From Streptomyces himalayensis subsp. himalayensis (GTDB lineage: Bacteria; Actinomycetota; Actinomycetes; Streptomycetales; Streptomycetaceae): a stretch of DNA of 64,000 nt. The position numbers and the translations under genes were made by a program. Position 1 is the first letter of the stretch. The number at the start of each line of letters is the position of its first letter. The stretch lies in assembly GCF_013778455.1 (NCBI RefSeq), contig NZ_JACEHE010000016.1:1-64000 (forward strand), in the 5' to 3' direction. Under the pieces are notes generated by a model. It did not search any database. It was not told the DNA's origin and worked only from the letters and a program-made list of their open reading frames with translations. Below, one piece after another: positions 1 to 8,622 of the stretch.

Positions 1-2
1 AA

Positions 3-18
3 GAGGTGAGCACCTCTA
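3..18 (-). terminator. possible weak terminator after rocD
   Basis: A short inverted repeat (AGAGGTG, 2-nt centre, CACCTCT) lies about 20 nt past the stop of the minus-strand aminotransferase gene. No T-tract follows it, so it could end rocD transcription or be chance. The window edge hides the rest of the context. Confidence 0.3.
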
Positions 19-38
19 AGCCTCCGGGGCCTGTGACG

Positions 39-1253
39 TCAGGTCCTGGCGGCCAGGACGGCCCGCAACTGGCCCAGTCCCCAGTCCAGGTCCTCCCTGC
101 TGATGACCAGCGGCGGGGCGATCCGGATGGTGGAGCCGTGGGTGTCCTTCACCAGGACGCCCCTGTCCATCAGCCGCTCCGAGATCTGCCGCCCCGTGCC
201 GTACGACGGGTCGATGTCGACGCCCGCCCACAGGCCGCGGCCGCGCACCTCCCGCACGGCGCCGCCGCTCCCGGCGAGCAGCCGCAGCTCGTCGTGCAGA
301 TGCGCGCCCAGCTCCGCGGCCCGCTGCTGGTACTCGCCGGACCGCAGCATGTCGATGACCTCCAGCGCCACCGCGCACGCCAGCGGGTTCCCGCCGAACG
401 TCGAACCGTGCTCCCCGGGCCTGAACACCCCCAGCACGGCACTGGACGCGACGACCGCCGACACCGGCACGATGCCGCCGCCGAGCGCCTTGCCGAGCAC
501 GTACATATCCGGCACGACACCCTCGTGCTCGCACGCGAAGGTCCTGCCCGTACGGCCCAGGCCCGACTGGATCTCGTCGGCGACGAACAGCACGTTCCGC
601 TCGCGCGTCAGCTCCCGCACGCCCGGCAGATAGCCGTCGGGCGGCACCAGCACCCCGGCCTCGCCCTGGATCGGCTCCAGCAGCACGGCGACCGCGTTCT
701 CCGTGAGTGCCTCGCGCATCGCGGTCAGGTCGCCGTACGGGACGATCTCGAAACCGGGCGTGTACGGCCCGAAGTCCGCCCGCGCCTCCGGGTCCGTGGA
801 GAAGCTGATGATCGTCGTCGTACGGCCGTGGAAGTTGTTGTTCGCCACGACGACCTTGGCCATGCCGTCGGGCACGCCCTTGACCCGGTACCCCCACTTC
901 CGCGCGGTCTTCACGGCGGTCTCCACGGCCTCCGCACCCGTGTTCATCGGCAGGACCATCTCCATGCCGCACAGCTCGGCCAGCCGCGCACAGAACTCGG
1001 CGTACCGGTCGTGGTGGAAGGCGCGGGAGGTCAGCGTCACCCGCTCCAGCTGCGCCTGAGCGGCCTCGATCAGCCGCCGGTTGCGGTGCCCGAAGTTGAG
1101 CGCCGAGTACCCGGCGAGCAGATCGAGATAGCGGCGCCCCTCGACATCGGTCATCCACGCCCCGTCCGCGGTCGCGATGACGACGGGCAACGGGTGATAG
1201 GTGGGCGCACTGTGCGCCTCGGCGGCGGCGATGAGCGTGTCCGTAGCAGTCAC
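39..1253 (-). CDS. rocD: ornithine--oxo-acid aminotransferase
   Basis: A fold-type I PLP enzyme of 404 residues that moves the delta-amino group of ornithine to 2-oxoglutarate, giving glutamate semialdehyde in arginine and ornithine catabolism; it should be cytosolic. Class-III aminotransferase marks are clear: the NTGAEAVETAVKTARKWGY cofactor segment near residues 104-122, the VADEIQSGLGRTG segment near 224-236, and the Schiff-base lysine K255 in LGKALGGG. The reading frame extends another 56 codons upstream. I chose the GTG at 1253 because a GGAG lies 5 nt before it and the family alignment starts here (VTATDTL). The gene is divergent from glyA, with 230 bp between the starts holding the glyA riboswitch. 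Acetylornithine aminotransferases look similar, but the length and the 'PTYHPLPVV' N-terminus favour RocD. Confidence 0.9.
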   Translation of the reverse strand: MTATDTLIAAAEAHSAPTYHPLPVVIATADGAWMTDVEGRRYLDLLAGYSALNFGHRNRRLIEAAQAQLERVTLTSRAFHHDRYAEFCARLAELCGMEMVLPMNTGAEAVETAVKTARKWGYRVKGVPDGMAKVVVANNNFHGRTTTIISFSTDPEARADFGPYTPGFEIVPYGDLTAMREALTENAVAVLLEPIQGEAGVLVPPDGYLPGVRELTRERNVLFVADEIQSGLGRTGRTFACEHEGVVPDMYVLGKALGGGIVPVSAVVASSAVLGVFRPGEHGSTFGGNPLACAVALEVIDMLRSGEYQQRAAELGAHLHDELRLLAGSGGAVREVRGRGLWAGVDIDPSYGTGRQISERLMDRGVLVKDTHGSTIRIAPPLVISREDLDWGLGQLRAVLAART

Positions 1254-1360
1254 GGGATCTCCGTCCGTACGACAGAGAGGGGAGGGTGTGCCCTTTCTAC
1301 CCGATTTGCCCGCCCGCTTGCTGGACCGGCAAGGCCGGCCCCGGGTCTTGCCGGTAGGCT

Positions 1361-1445
1361 GGCCGCGGGCCGTGACTGGCGCGCTGGGATGGGACCGACC
1401 ATCGGGGAGCGGCCCGCGCAACCGTGTGCCGTGCGCCTGGGCCGA
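1361..1445 (+). ncRNA. ZTP (pfl) riboswitch upstream of glyA
   Basis: The leader of glyA carries the conserved pieces of the ZTP/ZMP riboswitch in the right order. GCGGGCC at 1365-1371 pairs perfectly with GGCCCGC at 1411-1417. The first strand runs into the conserved CGTGACTGGC (1371-1380). An ATGG/CCAT hairpin follows (1389-1402), then CGGGGAGC (1403-1410), and after a variable linker the 3' conserved GCCTGGGC (1435-1442). The class is known to sense the purine intermediate ZMP/ZTP, which builds up when 10-formyl-tetrahydrofolate is short, and to raise one-carbon genes such as glyA. The element ends about 40 nt before the glyA start and no terminator separates them, so control at the ribosome binding site is likely. 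That last point is inference. Confidence 0.85.
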
Positions 1446-1483
1446 CCCGTGAATCCCGTGTCCGCGTCCGGAGGTCCTACGAC

Positions 1484-2929
1484 ATGCCAGAGCCCCTCTC
1501 CACCGAGTCCACCGCCTTCCGCAGCGCCCTCGATGTGATCCGGGGCGTGGAGCCCCGCGTCGCCGACGCCATCGGCCAGGAGATCGAGGACCAGCGCGCC
1601 TCGCTGAAGCTGATCGCCAGCGAGAACTACGCCTCGCCCGCCGTCCTGCTGACCATGGGCAACTGGTTCAGCGACAAGTACGCCGAGGGCACCGTCGGCC
1701 GCCGCTTCTACGCCGGATGCCGCAACGTCGACACCGTCGAGGCCCTTGCCGCCGAGCACGCCAAGGAGCTCTTCGGCGCCCGCCACGCCTACGTCCAGCC
1801 GCACTCCGGCATCGACGCCAACCTGGTCGCCTTCTGGGCCGTCCTCGCCGCGCGCGTCGAGGCCCCGGCGCTGGAGCGCGCCGGCGCCCGCCAGGTCAAC
1901 GACCTCTCCGAGAAGGACTGGGCCGAGCTCCGCCGCGAGCTGGGCAACCAGCGCATGCTCGGCATGTCGCTGGACGCGGGCGGCCACCTCACGCACGGCT
2001 TCCGGCCCAACATCTCCGGCAAGATGTTCGACCAGCGCAGCTACGGCACCGACCCGGAGACCGGCCTCCTCGACTACGAGGCGCTGCGCGCCACGGCCCG
2101 CGAGTTCAAGCCGCTGATCATCGTCGCGGGCTACTCGGCGTACCCGCGCCTGGTGAACTTCCGCATCATGCGGGAGATCGCCGACGAGGTCGGCGCGACC
2201 CTCATGGTCGACATGGCGCACTTCGCGGGCCTGGTCGCGGGCAAGGTGCTCACCGGCGACTTCGACCCCGTACCGCACGCGCAGATCGTCACCACGACCA
2301 CCCACAAGTCCCTGCGCGGCCCGCGCGGCGGCATGGTGCTGTGCGACGACTCGCTGGTCGAGCAGGTCGACCGCGGCTGCCCGATGGTGCTCGGCGGCCC
2401 GCTGCCGCACGTCATGGCCGCCAAGGCCGTCGCCCTCGCCGAGGCCCGCCGCCCCGACTTCCGCGACTACGCCCAGCGCATCGTCGACAACTCCCGCGCC
2501 CTCGCCGACGGCCTGATGCGGCGCGGCGCCACGCTGGTCACCGGCGGTACGGACAACCACCTCAACCTGATCGACGTCGCGACCTCCTACGGGCTCACCG
2601 GCCGCCAGGCCGAGTCCGCGCTCCTCGACTCGGGTGTCGTGACCAACCGCAACGCCATCCCGCAGGACCCCAACGGCGCCTGGTACACCTCCGGCATCCG
2701 GATCGGCACTCCGGCCCTGACGACCCGCGGGCTCGGCACCGCCGAGATGGACGAGATCGCCGCGCTGATCGACCGGGTGCTCACCTCGGCCGAGCCGGGC
2801 ACGACCAGCAAGGGCGCCCCCTCCAAGGCGCAGCACGTCCTGGACGAGAAGGTCGCGGACGAGGTCTCCCGCCGGGCCACCGACCTGCTGGACGGATTCC
2901 CCCTCTACCCGGGCATCGACCTCAGCTGA
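1484..2929 (+). CDS. glyA: serine hydroxymethyltransferase
   Basis: A PLP enzyme of 481 residues that interconverts serine plus tetrahydrofolate with glycine plus 5,10-methylene-tetrahydrofolate, the main source of one-carbon units. Diagnostic segments are LIASENYASPAVL near the N-terminus, the cofactor segment MVDMAHFAGLVAG, and the PLP lysine K275 in TTTTHKSLRGPRGG. At 481 residues it is the longer actinobacterial form rather than the usual 415-430. The ATG at 1484 has GGAGG 9 nt upstream and starts right after the ZTP riboswitch; an in-frame GTG 60 nt earlier would lie inside the riboswitch and was rejected. A strong hairpin follows the stop, so it is probably transcribed alone. Confidence 0.95.
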   Translation: MPEPLSTESTAFRSALDVIRGVEPRVADAIGQEIEDQRASLKLIASENYASPAVLLTMGNWFSDKYAEGTVGRRFYAGCRNVDTVEALAAEHAKELFGARHAYVQPHSGIDANLVAFWAVLAARVEAPALERAGARQVNDLSEKDWAELRRELGNQRMLGMSLDAGGHLTHGFRPNISGKMFDQRSYGTDPETGLLDYEALRATAREFKPLIIVAGYSAYPRLVNFRIMREIADEVGATLMVDMAHFAGLVAGKVLTGDFDPVPHAQIVTTTTHKSLRGPRGGMVLCDDSLVEQVDRGCPMVLGGPLPHVMAAKAVALAEARRPDFRDYAQRIVDNSRALADGLMRRGATLVTGGTDNHLNLIDVATSYGLTGRQAESALLDSGVVTNRNAIPQDPNGAWYTSGIRIGTPALTTRGLGTAEMDEIAALIDRVLTSAEPGTTSKGAPSKAQHVLDEKVADEVSRRATDLLDGFPLYPGIDLS

Positions 2930-2954
2930 TCCCCTTCCGATCCGGCTGATCCAC

Positions 2955-2985
2955 GGCTGCCGGCGGCGTACTGCCGTCGGCAGCC
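2955..2985 (+). terminator. intrinsic-type terminator after glyA
   Basis: A 13-bp stem (GGCTGCCGGCGGC with GCCGTCGGCAGCC, one G-U pair) and a 5-nt loop lie 26 nt after the glyA stop. As is common in streptomycetes there is no T-tract. It separates glyA from trpS. Confidence 0.7.
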
Positions 2986-3179
2986 GACGCTGTTCTCAGG
3001 GGCCGGTCGGCCCGGCCGGGCGCACTGTGTCCCACGTCTCATCGGCAGTCGCTCGACGGGGCCGCTGCCACCCGCATCCTGGAGGTGAGCCGTCGCCCTC
3101 CCGGCCGCGGAAGAAACGGTTCACGAGCTGTCGTGGATCGGTTCCCAAGCTTTCGCGCGCACCTGAGAGAATGTTGAGC

Positions 3180-4271
3180 ATGGTCTCTGAGCACCCACCC
3201 GTCGCCCCCGGTTCCGAGGCTGCCCCAGCCTCCGGCCGGGAGGTGCCCCCACGCTCCACGCCCGGCGCCCGTCCGCGTGTCCTCTCCGGAATCCAGCCCA
3301 CAGCGGGCTCGTTCCACCTCGGCAACTACCTGGGTGCGGTGCGCCAGTGGGTGGCGCTGCAGGAGACCCACGACGCGTTCTACATGGTCGTCGACCTGCA
3401 CGCGATCACCGTCCCGCAGGACCCGGCCGAGCTGCGCGCCAACACCCGGCTCGCCGCGGCCCAGCTCCTCGCCGCCGGACTCGACCCGGAGCGCTGCACG
3501 CTCTTCGTGCAGAGCCACGTTCCCGAGCACGCGCAGCTCGCCTGGGTCCTGAACTGCCTGACCGGGTTCGGCGAGGCGTCCCGTATGACGCAGTTCAAGG
3601 ACAAGTCCGCCAGGCAGGGCGCCGACCGGGCCAGCGTCGGCCTGTTCACGTACCCGATCCTGCAGGTCGCGGACATCCTCCTCTACCAGGCCAACGAGGT
3701 GCCGGTGGGCGAGGACCAGCGCCAGCACATCGAGCTCACCCGCGACCTCGCCGAGCGGTTCAACGGCCGGTTCGGCGACACGTTCACGGTCCCGAAGCCG
3801 TACATCCTCAAGGAGACGGCGAAGATCTTCGACCTCCAGGACCCGGCGATCAAGATGAGCAAGTCGGCGTCCACGCCGAAGGGCCTGATCAACCTCCTCG
3901 ACGAGCCGAAGACGACGGCCAAGAAGGTCAAGAGCGCGGTCACCGACACGGACACGGTCGTGCGGTACGACGCGGAGAACAAGCCGGGCGTCAGCAACCT
4001 GCTCACCATCTACTCGACCCTCACGGGCACAGGTATCGCGGAACTGGAGCAGAAGTACGCCGGCAAGGGCTACGGTGCGCTCAAGACGGACCTCGCCGAG
4101 GTCATGGTCGACTTCGTGACGCCGTTCCGGGAGCGGACCGAGCAGTATCTGGGCGACCCGGAGACGCTCGACGCGATCCTGGCCAAGGGCGCCGAGAAGG
4201 CACGCGCCGTCGCCGCTGAGACGCTCTCCCAGGCGTACGCGAAGGTGGGCTTCCTGCCCGCCAAGCACTGA
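3180..4271 (+). CDS. trpS: tryptophanyl-tRNA synthetase
   Basis: A class I aminoacyl-tRNA synthetase of 363 residues that charges tRNA-Trp. The HIGH-like signature is seen as GSFHLGNYLGA and the KMSKS loop as AIKMSKSAST; GEDQRQHIELTRDLAERFN is typical of bacterial TrpRS. The open frame begins at 3027, but the family homology starts at PRVLSGIQPT after a roughly 35-residue low-complexity N-terminus. I chose the ATG at 3180 because GAGAGA lies 9 nt before it; the ATG at 3171 is the alternative. Nothing separates it from the following RNA ligase-like gene except a short hairpin. Many streptomycetes carry a second TrpRS tied to indolmycin resistance; the sequence alone does not tell me which type this is. 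Confidence 0.93.
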   Translation: MVSEHPPVAPGSEAAPASGREVPPRSTPGARPRVLSGIQPTAGSFHLGNYLGAVRQWVALQETHDAFYMVVDLHAITVPQDPAELRANTRLAAAQLLAAGLDPERCTLFVQSHVPEHAQLAWVLNCLTGFGEASRMTQFKDKSARQGADRASVGLFTYPILQVADILLYQANEVPVGEDQRQHIELTRDLAERFNGRFGDTFTVPKPYILKETAKIFDLQDPAIKMSKSASTPKGLINLLDEPKTTAKKVKSAVTDTDTVVRYDAENKPGVSNLLTIYSTLTGTGIAELEQKYAGKGYGALKTDLAEVMVDFVTPFRERTEQYLGDPETLDAILAKGAEKARAVAAETLSQAYAKVGFLPAKH

Positions 4272-4279
4272 GGGGACCG

Positions 4280-4304
4280 GACCGGCCGGACGTTCCGGCC
4301 GGTC
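4280..4304 (+). terminator. hairpin terminator after trpS
   Basis: A perfect 10-bp inverted repeat (GACCGGCCGG, loop ACGTT, CCGGCCGGTC) begins 8 nt after the trpS stop. It probably ends trpS transcription, at least in part, before the next gene on the same strand. Confidence 0.65.
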
Positions 4305-4380
4305 ATCGCCAGTGCATCGAGGGCCTGGGAGGTACCCCCGGCCCGACTGTCCACCACCCGACGCGACGAAGGAGTAAGAC

Positions 4381-4980
4381 GTGGGGACCGTAACGATCGG
4401 TGTGTCGATCGCGGTCCCGGAGCCACACGGCAGCCTGCTCCAGGAGCGGCGCGCGGGCTTCGGGGACCCCGCGGCGCACGGCATTCCCACCCACGTCACG
4501 CTGCTGCCGCCCACGGAGGTCGACGACTCGGAGCTGCCCGCGATCGAGGCGCATCTGCTGGAGGTCGCGGCGGCGGGCCGCCCCTTCCCGATGCGGCTGT
4601 CGGGCACGGGGACGTTCCGGCCGCTGTCGCCCGTCGTGTACGTGCGTGTCGTGGAGGGCGTCGAGGCCTGCACCTGGCTGCAGAAGCAGGTCCGGGACGC
4701 ATCAGGGCCGGTTGCACGCGAACTGCAGTTCCCGTACCACCCGCATGTCACGGTGGCGCACGCCATCGACGACGAGGCGATGGACCGGGCGTACGAGGAG
4801 CTCGCGGACTACGAGGCGGACTGGCCCTGCACCGGCTTCGCGCTCTACGAGCAGGGTGCGGACGCGGTGTGGCGCAAGCTCCGTGAGTACGTCTTCGGAG
4901 GCGACGAACCGGGCGGCGGTCCCGTCGTACCTCTGCAGGCGTCGGCGCCCGTGGTCCGGAGCACGCTCCCCGCGCACTGA
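4381..4980 (+). CDS. 2'-5' RNA ligase family protein
   Basis: A 199-residue cytosolic protein of the 2H phosphoesterase superfamily. The two His-x-Thr catalytic repeats are present: HVTLLPP near residue 38 and HVTVAHAID near residue 122, at the spacing the family requires. Family members open or form 2'-5' or cyclic phosphodiester bonds in RNA or nucleotides; the physiological substrate in actinomycetes is not known. The GTG at 4381 is preceded by AAGGAG at 8-9 nt. The last 35 residues are proline- and alanine-rich and lie outside the domain. It sits downstream of trpS on the same strand, which hints at a link to tRNA or RNA metabolism, but the trpS hairpin lies between them. Confidence 0.82.
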   Translation: MGTVTIGVSIAVPEPHGSLLQERRAGFGDPAAHGIPTHVTLLPPTEVDDSELPAIEAHLLEVAAAGRPFPMRLSGTGTFRPLSPVVYVRVVEGVEACTWLQKQVRDASGPVARELQFPYHPHVTVAHAIDDEAMDRAYEELADYEADWPCTGFALYEQGADAVWRKLREYVFGGDEPGGGPVVPLQASAPVVRSTLPAH

Positions 4981-5025
4981 CCTTCGGCAGGCGTACGGGC
5001 GGAGCCGGGGAGAGCGAGGGGGGAC

Positions 5026-6189
5026 ATGGCCAGGGTCAACGCGGCACTCGCCGTGATCGTGCTGGTGTTCGCCGCCGCGGTGGCCTTGTACACCGTGGTC
5101 GAACCCGGCATGAGCTGGAAGTACGACAAGGTCTACAAGGACCTCGGCAGGCTCTCCGACGTGATCGCGACCGCCGACGACGACATCTGGGTGGTCGGCA
5201 ACGCCACCGACACCGTCAGCTACGCCGGGGACGATACGGCCGACGACGGCTTCCTCCTGCACTACGACGGAACCCGCTGGCAGCGCCGTCCCATGCCTGC
5301 GGCGTTCGGCGACAGCGTCTACGAGGCCCGCTTCGACGAGGTGGACTCCGGCGGATTCTTGCTGACGGCGAGCCTGGACAGCCTGGAGGCGCCGCGCATG
5401 GCGCGCTGGGACGGCACGCGCTGGACCCCTGTGCCCGAGATCCCAGACATCGGCCGGGTCGTCGACGTGCGGGCTTTCGCCACGGACGACATCTGGGCCC
5501 TGGCCGGGACCTCCCGGGTGTGGCACTGGGACGGCACCCGCTGGACCGCCACGGACCTGCCCGCCACGGTCAGTGCGCTCGACGGCGTCGCGCCCGACGA
5601 CCTGTGGGCGGTCGGCTACCAGGGCAGCGGCGAATCCGAGGAGAGCGGCCACGAGACCATCCAGCCCGCCGCACAGCACTGGGACGGCCGCTCCTGGACG
5701 TCGACCAGGACCCCGGAGTACCGCTTCCGGGACCCGGTGCCTGCCGAGCCCGTGGCCTTCCTCACCTCGGTCCGCGCGCTGGCCGCGGACGACGTACGCG
5801 CGTACGGCTCGCACACCTTCAACCACGGCGAGGTGGAAGACGAGCCCGCCGACGAACACATCCGTCTGCGCTGGGACGGCACCCGCTGGAGCAAGCAGCC
5901 CTCCGTGGAGGGCGACTGCGCCACCCGTGTCCCCGTGGCCGTCGACGGGGAGCGCGGGGTGTTCCTCAACGGGAACCGGTACCTCACTGCGGACGGCGAC
6001 TGCGAAAGGATCAAGCGCCCACGGCTGCCGAGCACCGGCGGGATCAGAGACAGCTCCCAGCAGTCGCTCTGGCTGAACGGCATCGAGCCGATACCCGGCA
6101 CCGACGAGGTCCTCGGCGTGGGCCACGTCCAGGTCAACCAGGCCGGCAACCCCACGAGCAGATCCGTGATCGTGCGGCTGAAACGCTAG
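5026..6189 (+). CDS. membrane-anchored beta-propeller-like protein, function unknown
   Basis: A 387-residue protein with one N-terminal membrane segment (residues 5-24, AALAVIVLVFAAAVALYTVV) and a long extracytoplasmic part. That part repeats blocks of about 45-50 residues containing 'DDIWxVG/ALAG' followed by 'WDGTRW', a pattern typical of WD- or Kelch-like propellers; I count at least five. No catalytic motif is seen. The ATG at 5026 has a GAGGGGGG-type ribosome site. It is convergent with the DprE2-like gene, 18 nt away. A sensing or binding role outside the membrane is only inference. Confidence 0.75.
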   Translation: MARVNAALAVIVLVFAAAVALYTVVEPGMSWKYDKVYKDLGRLSDVIATADDDIWVVGNATDTVSYAGDDTADDGFLLHYDGTRWQRRPMPAAFGDSVYEARFDEVDSGGFLLTASLDSLEAPRMARWDGTRWTPVPEIPDIGRVVDVRAFATDDIWALAGTSRVWHWDGTRWTATDLPATVSALDGVAPDDLWAVGYQGSGESEESGHETIQPAAQHWDGRSWTSTRTPEYRFRDPVPAEPVAFLTSVRALAADDVRAYGSHTFNHGEVEDEPADEHIRLRWDGTRWSKQPSVEGDCATRVPVAVDGERGVFLNGNRYLTADGDCERIKRPRLPSTGGIRDSSQQSLWLNGIEPIPGTDEVLGVGHVQVNQAGNPTSRSVIVRLKR

Positions 6190-6207
6190 CCGTTGTGCCT
6201 TGGGCGG

Positions 6208-6963
6208 CTACACCGGCAACCGCCGGAACACCGCCCGCGGAACATGCCGCAGCGCCGACATCACCAGCCGCAGCGTCCCCGGCACCCACACCACCTCCGA
6301 GTGGCGCCGCAACCCGGTCTCGATGGCCGTGGCCACCGCCTCCGGAGTCGTGGCCATCGGTGCCTCCTCCAGGCCCGCGGTCATCTTCGAGCGGACGAAG
6401 CCGGGGCGTACGACCATGACGTGGACGCCCGTGCCGTGCAGGGCGTCGCCGAGGCCCTGCGTGAAGGCGTCGAGGCCCGCCTTGCTCGAGCCGTAGATGA
6501 AGTTGGAGCGCCGGGCCCGCTCGCCCGCGACCGACGACAGCACCACCAGCGACCCGTGGCCCTGCGCCTGCAGGGCCCTCGCGCACACCAGGCCCGCGGA
6601 CACCGCGCCCGTGTAGTTGGTCTGCGCGACGCGCACCGCGGCCACCGGGTCGCCCTCGTCGCGTGCCTGGTCGCCGAGGATGCCGAAGGCCAGCAGCACC
6701 ATGTCGATGTCGCCCTCGGCGAACACCTTGCCGAGCACCTCTTCGTGCGACGTGGGCTCGAGCGCGTCGAAGGCGAGGGTACGGACGTCCGCGCCCAGTG
6801 CGCGCAGCTGTTCGGCGGCCGCCTCCAGAGCGGGCGAGGGGCGGCCGGCCAGCCACACCGTACGGGTGCGCCGCGCGATGAGGCGGCGGGCGGTGGCGAG
6901 CGCGATCTCCGATGTGCCGCCGAGGACGAGGAGGGACTGGGGGGTGCCGAAGGCGTCCTTCAT
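6208..6963 (-). CDS. short-chain dehydrogenase, DprE2-like (decaprenylphosphoryl-keto-ribose reductase)
   Basis: A 251-residue Rossmann-fold reductase. The cofactor site is seen as LVLGGTSEIALATARRL near residue 10, and the catalytic Tyr/Lys as FIYGSSKAGL, with LSSVAG upstream. GGTSEI followed by this spacing is typical of DprE2, the NADH enzyme that reduces decaprenylphosphoryl-2-keto-ribose to the arabinose form in mycobacteria. The ATG at 6963 has AGGAG 10 nt upstream. The gene starts 51 nt after the DprE1-like gene on the same strand, so the two steps of the epimerisation are co-transcribed. The true lipid substrate in this organism is unproven. Confidence 0.82.
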   Translation of the reverse strand: MKDAFGTPQSLLVLGGTSEIALATARRLIARRTRTVWLAGRPSPALEAAAEQLRALGADVRTLAFDALEPTSHEEVLGKVFAEGDIDMVLLAFGILGDQARDEGDPVAAVRVAQTNYTGAVSAGLVCARALQAQGHGSLVVLSSVAGERARRSNFIYGSSKAGLDAFTQGLGDALHGTGVHVMVVRPGFVRSKMTAGLEEAPMATTPEAVATAIETGLRRHSEVVWVPGTLRLVMSALRHVPRAVFRRLPV

Positions 6964-7014
6964 GACAACCAACTCCTGGGGATTTTCCGGTTCCTGGAAT
7001 GGCCGGACGGAGGG

Positions 7015-8448
7015 TCAGAGGTTCAGCCGGCGGGACAGGTCCGACACGAACACCCCCCGCGGGTCGAGTTCCGCGCGCAGCGCGCGGAAGTCCCCGAGGC
7101 GGGGGTACATCGAGGCGATCAGTTCCGGGCGGAGCCGGGAGTCCTTGGCGAGGTAGACGCGCCCGTCGGCCGCCGCGACCTCCTCGTCGAGCTCGTCGAG
7201 GAAGCCGCCGAGGCCCGGCAGATTGGCCGGGATGTCCAGGGCGAGCGTCCAGCCCGGCATCGGGAAGGACAGCCAGCCCGGGTCGCCTTCCCCGAACCGC
7301 TTGAGCACCGCGAGGAAGGAGGGGCAGCCGCGCCCGGAGATGCGCCGCACGATCCGGCGCAGGGCGTCCTCCTTCCCGTATCCGATGACGAACTGGTACT
7401 GCACGAAGCCGCTGCGCCCGTAGATGCGGTTCCAGTGCGGGACGCCGTCCAGCGGGTGGAAGAACGTCGAGATCTTCTGCAGCTCGCCCGTGCGGGACCT
7501 GGGGGCCTTGCGGTACCAGAGCTCGTTGAACAGCCCCACCGTTGCGCGGCCGAGGAGCCGGTCGGGCATGTGGAGGGGGGCGGCCGGCAGCTGTCCCGGG
7601 CGGAACGTCAGCGGCGCCCTGCGCGTGCGGGCGGGCAGGGCGTCCAGGGGGGCGTGGTCGCCGCGTGTGAGGACCGAGCGGCCGGTGGACGCCCCGCGGG
7701 CGAGCAGGTCGATCCAGGCGACCGAGTAGCGGTAGCGGTGGTCGGTGGCGGTGAGCCTCGCCATCAAGTCGTCCAGGTCCGTGGCGCGTTCGGTGTCCAC
7801 GGTCATCAGGGACGTCTCGACGGGGTGCAGCCGGACGGTCGCGGAGAGGATGACGCCGGTCAGTCCCATGCCGCCCGCCGTCGCGTCGAACAGCGGTGTG
7901 CCGCGCTCCACCGTGCGGACCTGGCCGTCCGCTGTCAGCAGGTCGAGGGACAGGACGTGCCGCGAGAACGACCCCGACACATGGTGGTTCTTGCCGTGGA
8001 TGTCGGCCCCGATCGCGCCGCCCACCGTCACATAGCGGGTGCCGGGCGTCACCGGTACGAACCAGCCGAGCGGCAGGAGCACCTCCATCAGCCGGTGCAG
8101 GCTGACGCCCGCGTCGCACAGCACCGTTCCGCACGCCGCGCCACGGGCCGGACTCCCCGCGCCGCCTGCCGGTGAGCCGGTCGCCGAAGCCCCGGTCGTG
8201 TCGATGACGTGGATGCGGTCCAGGCCGGTCATGTCGAGCACGGCTCCGCCCGCGTTCTGCGCGGCGTCGCCGTAGGCCCGGCCGAGCCCCCGGGCGATCC
8301 CGCCGCGCCTGCCGCAGCCCCGGACGGCCTCCACCGCCTCCTCGTACGAGCGGGGGCGGACCACACGGGCCACGCTCGGGGCCGTGCGGCCCCAGCCGGT
8401 GACGGAAACGGTCTCTGCTGGCATGTCGGCGACCGTATCGCCCGACAT
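7015..8448 (-). CDS. FAD-dependent oxidoreductase, DprE1-like
   Basis: A 477-residue FAD-linked oxidase of the DprE1 type, which oxidises decaprenylphosphoryl ribose at C2. The FAD domain shows RGLGRAYGDAAQNAGG and GGAIGADIHGKNHHVSGSFS, and the C-terminal half keeps YLAKDSR, whose lysine matches the catalytic Lys418 of the mycobacterial enzyme. The segment GWTLALDIP aligns with GWNICVDFP of M. tuberculosis DprE1, so the cysteine attacked by benzothiazinones is alanine here (A403). Start: ATG 8448 gives the longest frame and ATG 8424 (MPAETVSVTGWGR) is equally plausible; neither has a good ribosome site. It heads a two-gene unit with the DprE2-like gene. Confidence 0.85.
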   Translation of the reverse strand: MSGDTVADMPAETVSVTGWGRTAPSVARVVRPRSYEEAVEAVRGCGRRGGIARGLGRAYGDAAQNAGGAVLDMTGLDRIHVIDTTGASATGSPAGGAGSPARGAACGTVLCDAGVSLHRLMEVLLPLGWFVPVTPGTRYVTVGGAIGADIHGKNHHVSGSFSRHVLSLDLLTADGQVRTVERGTPLFDATAGGMGLTGVILSATVRLHPVETSLMTVDTERATDLDDLMARLTATDHRYRYSVAWIDLLARGASTGRSVLTRGDHAPLDALPARTRRAPLTFRPGQLPAAPLHMPDRLLGRATVGLFNELWYRKAPRSRTGELQKISTFFHPLDGVPHWNRIYGRSGFVQYQFVIGYGKEDALRRIVRRISGRGCPSFLAVLKRFGEGDPGWLSFPMPGWTLALDIPANLPGLGGFLDELDEEVAAADGRVYLAKDSRLRPELIASMYPRLGDFRALRAELDPRGVFVSDLSRRLNL

Positions 8449-8622
8449 GGACGGGCATCGGTGGTTTGCCGATGATGTGGCCGCCCGTCACTTGAATGGG
8501 TGATTCAGGGAGTGTCGTCCAATACGGTCATGATTAAGGGCTGTTGCGTAGAGAGCGCACATTCCGGATGGCCGGACGGAGCGTCCAGCGCCAGCCGGAT
8601 GGATCGAGCACCAAGGGGCCAC

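Noticed and set aside
6..1538. A long plus-strand frame across the rocD gene
   Set aside because: It is the antisense shadow of the class-III aminotransferase and has no recognisable motif.
1250..2836. A 528-residue minus-strand frame opposite glyA
   Set aside because: Shadow frame; the GlyA PLP-lysine motif and the ribosome site lie on the plus strand.
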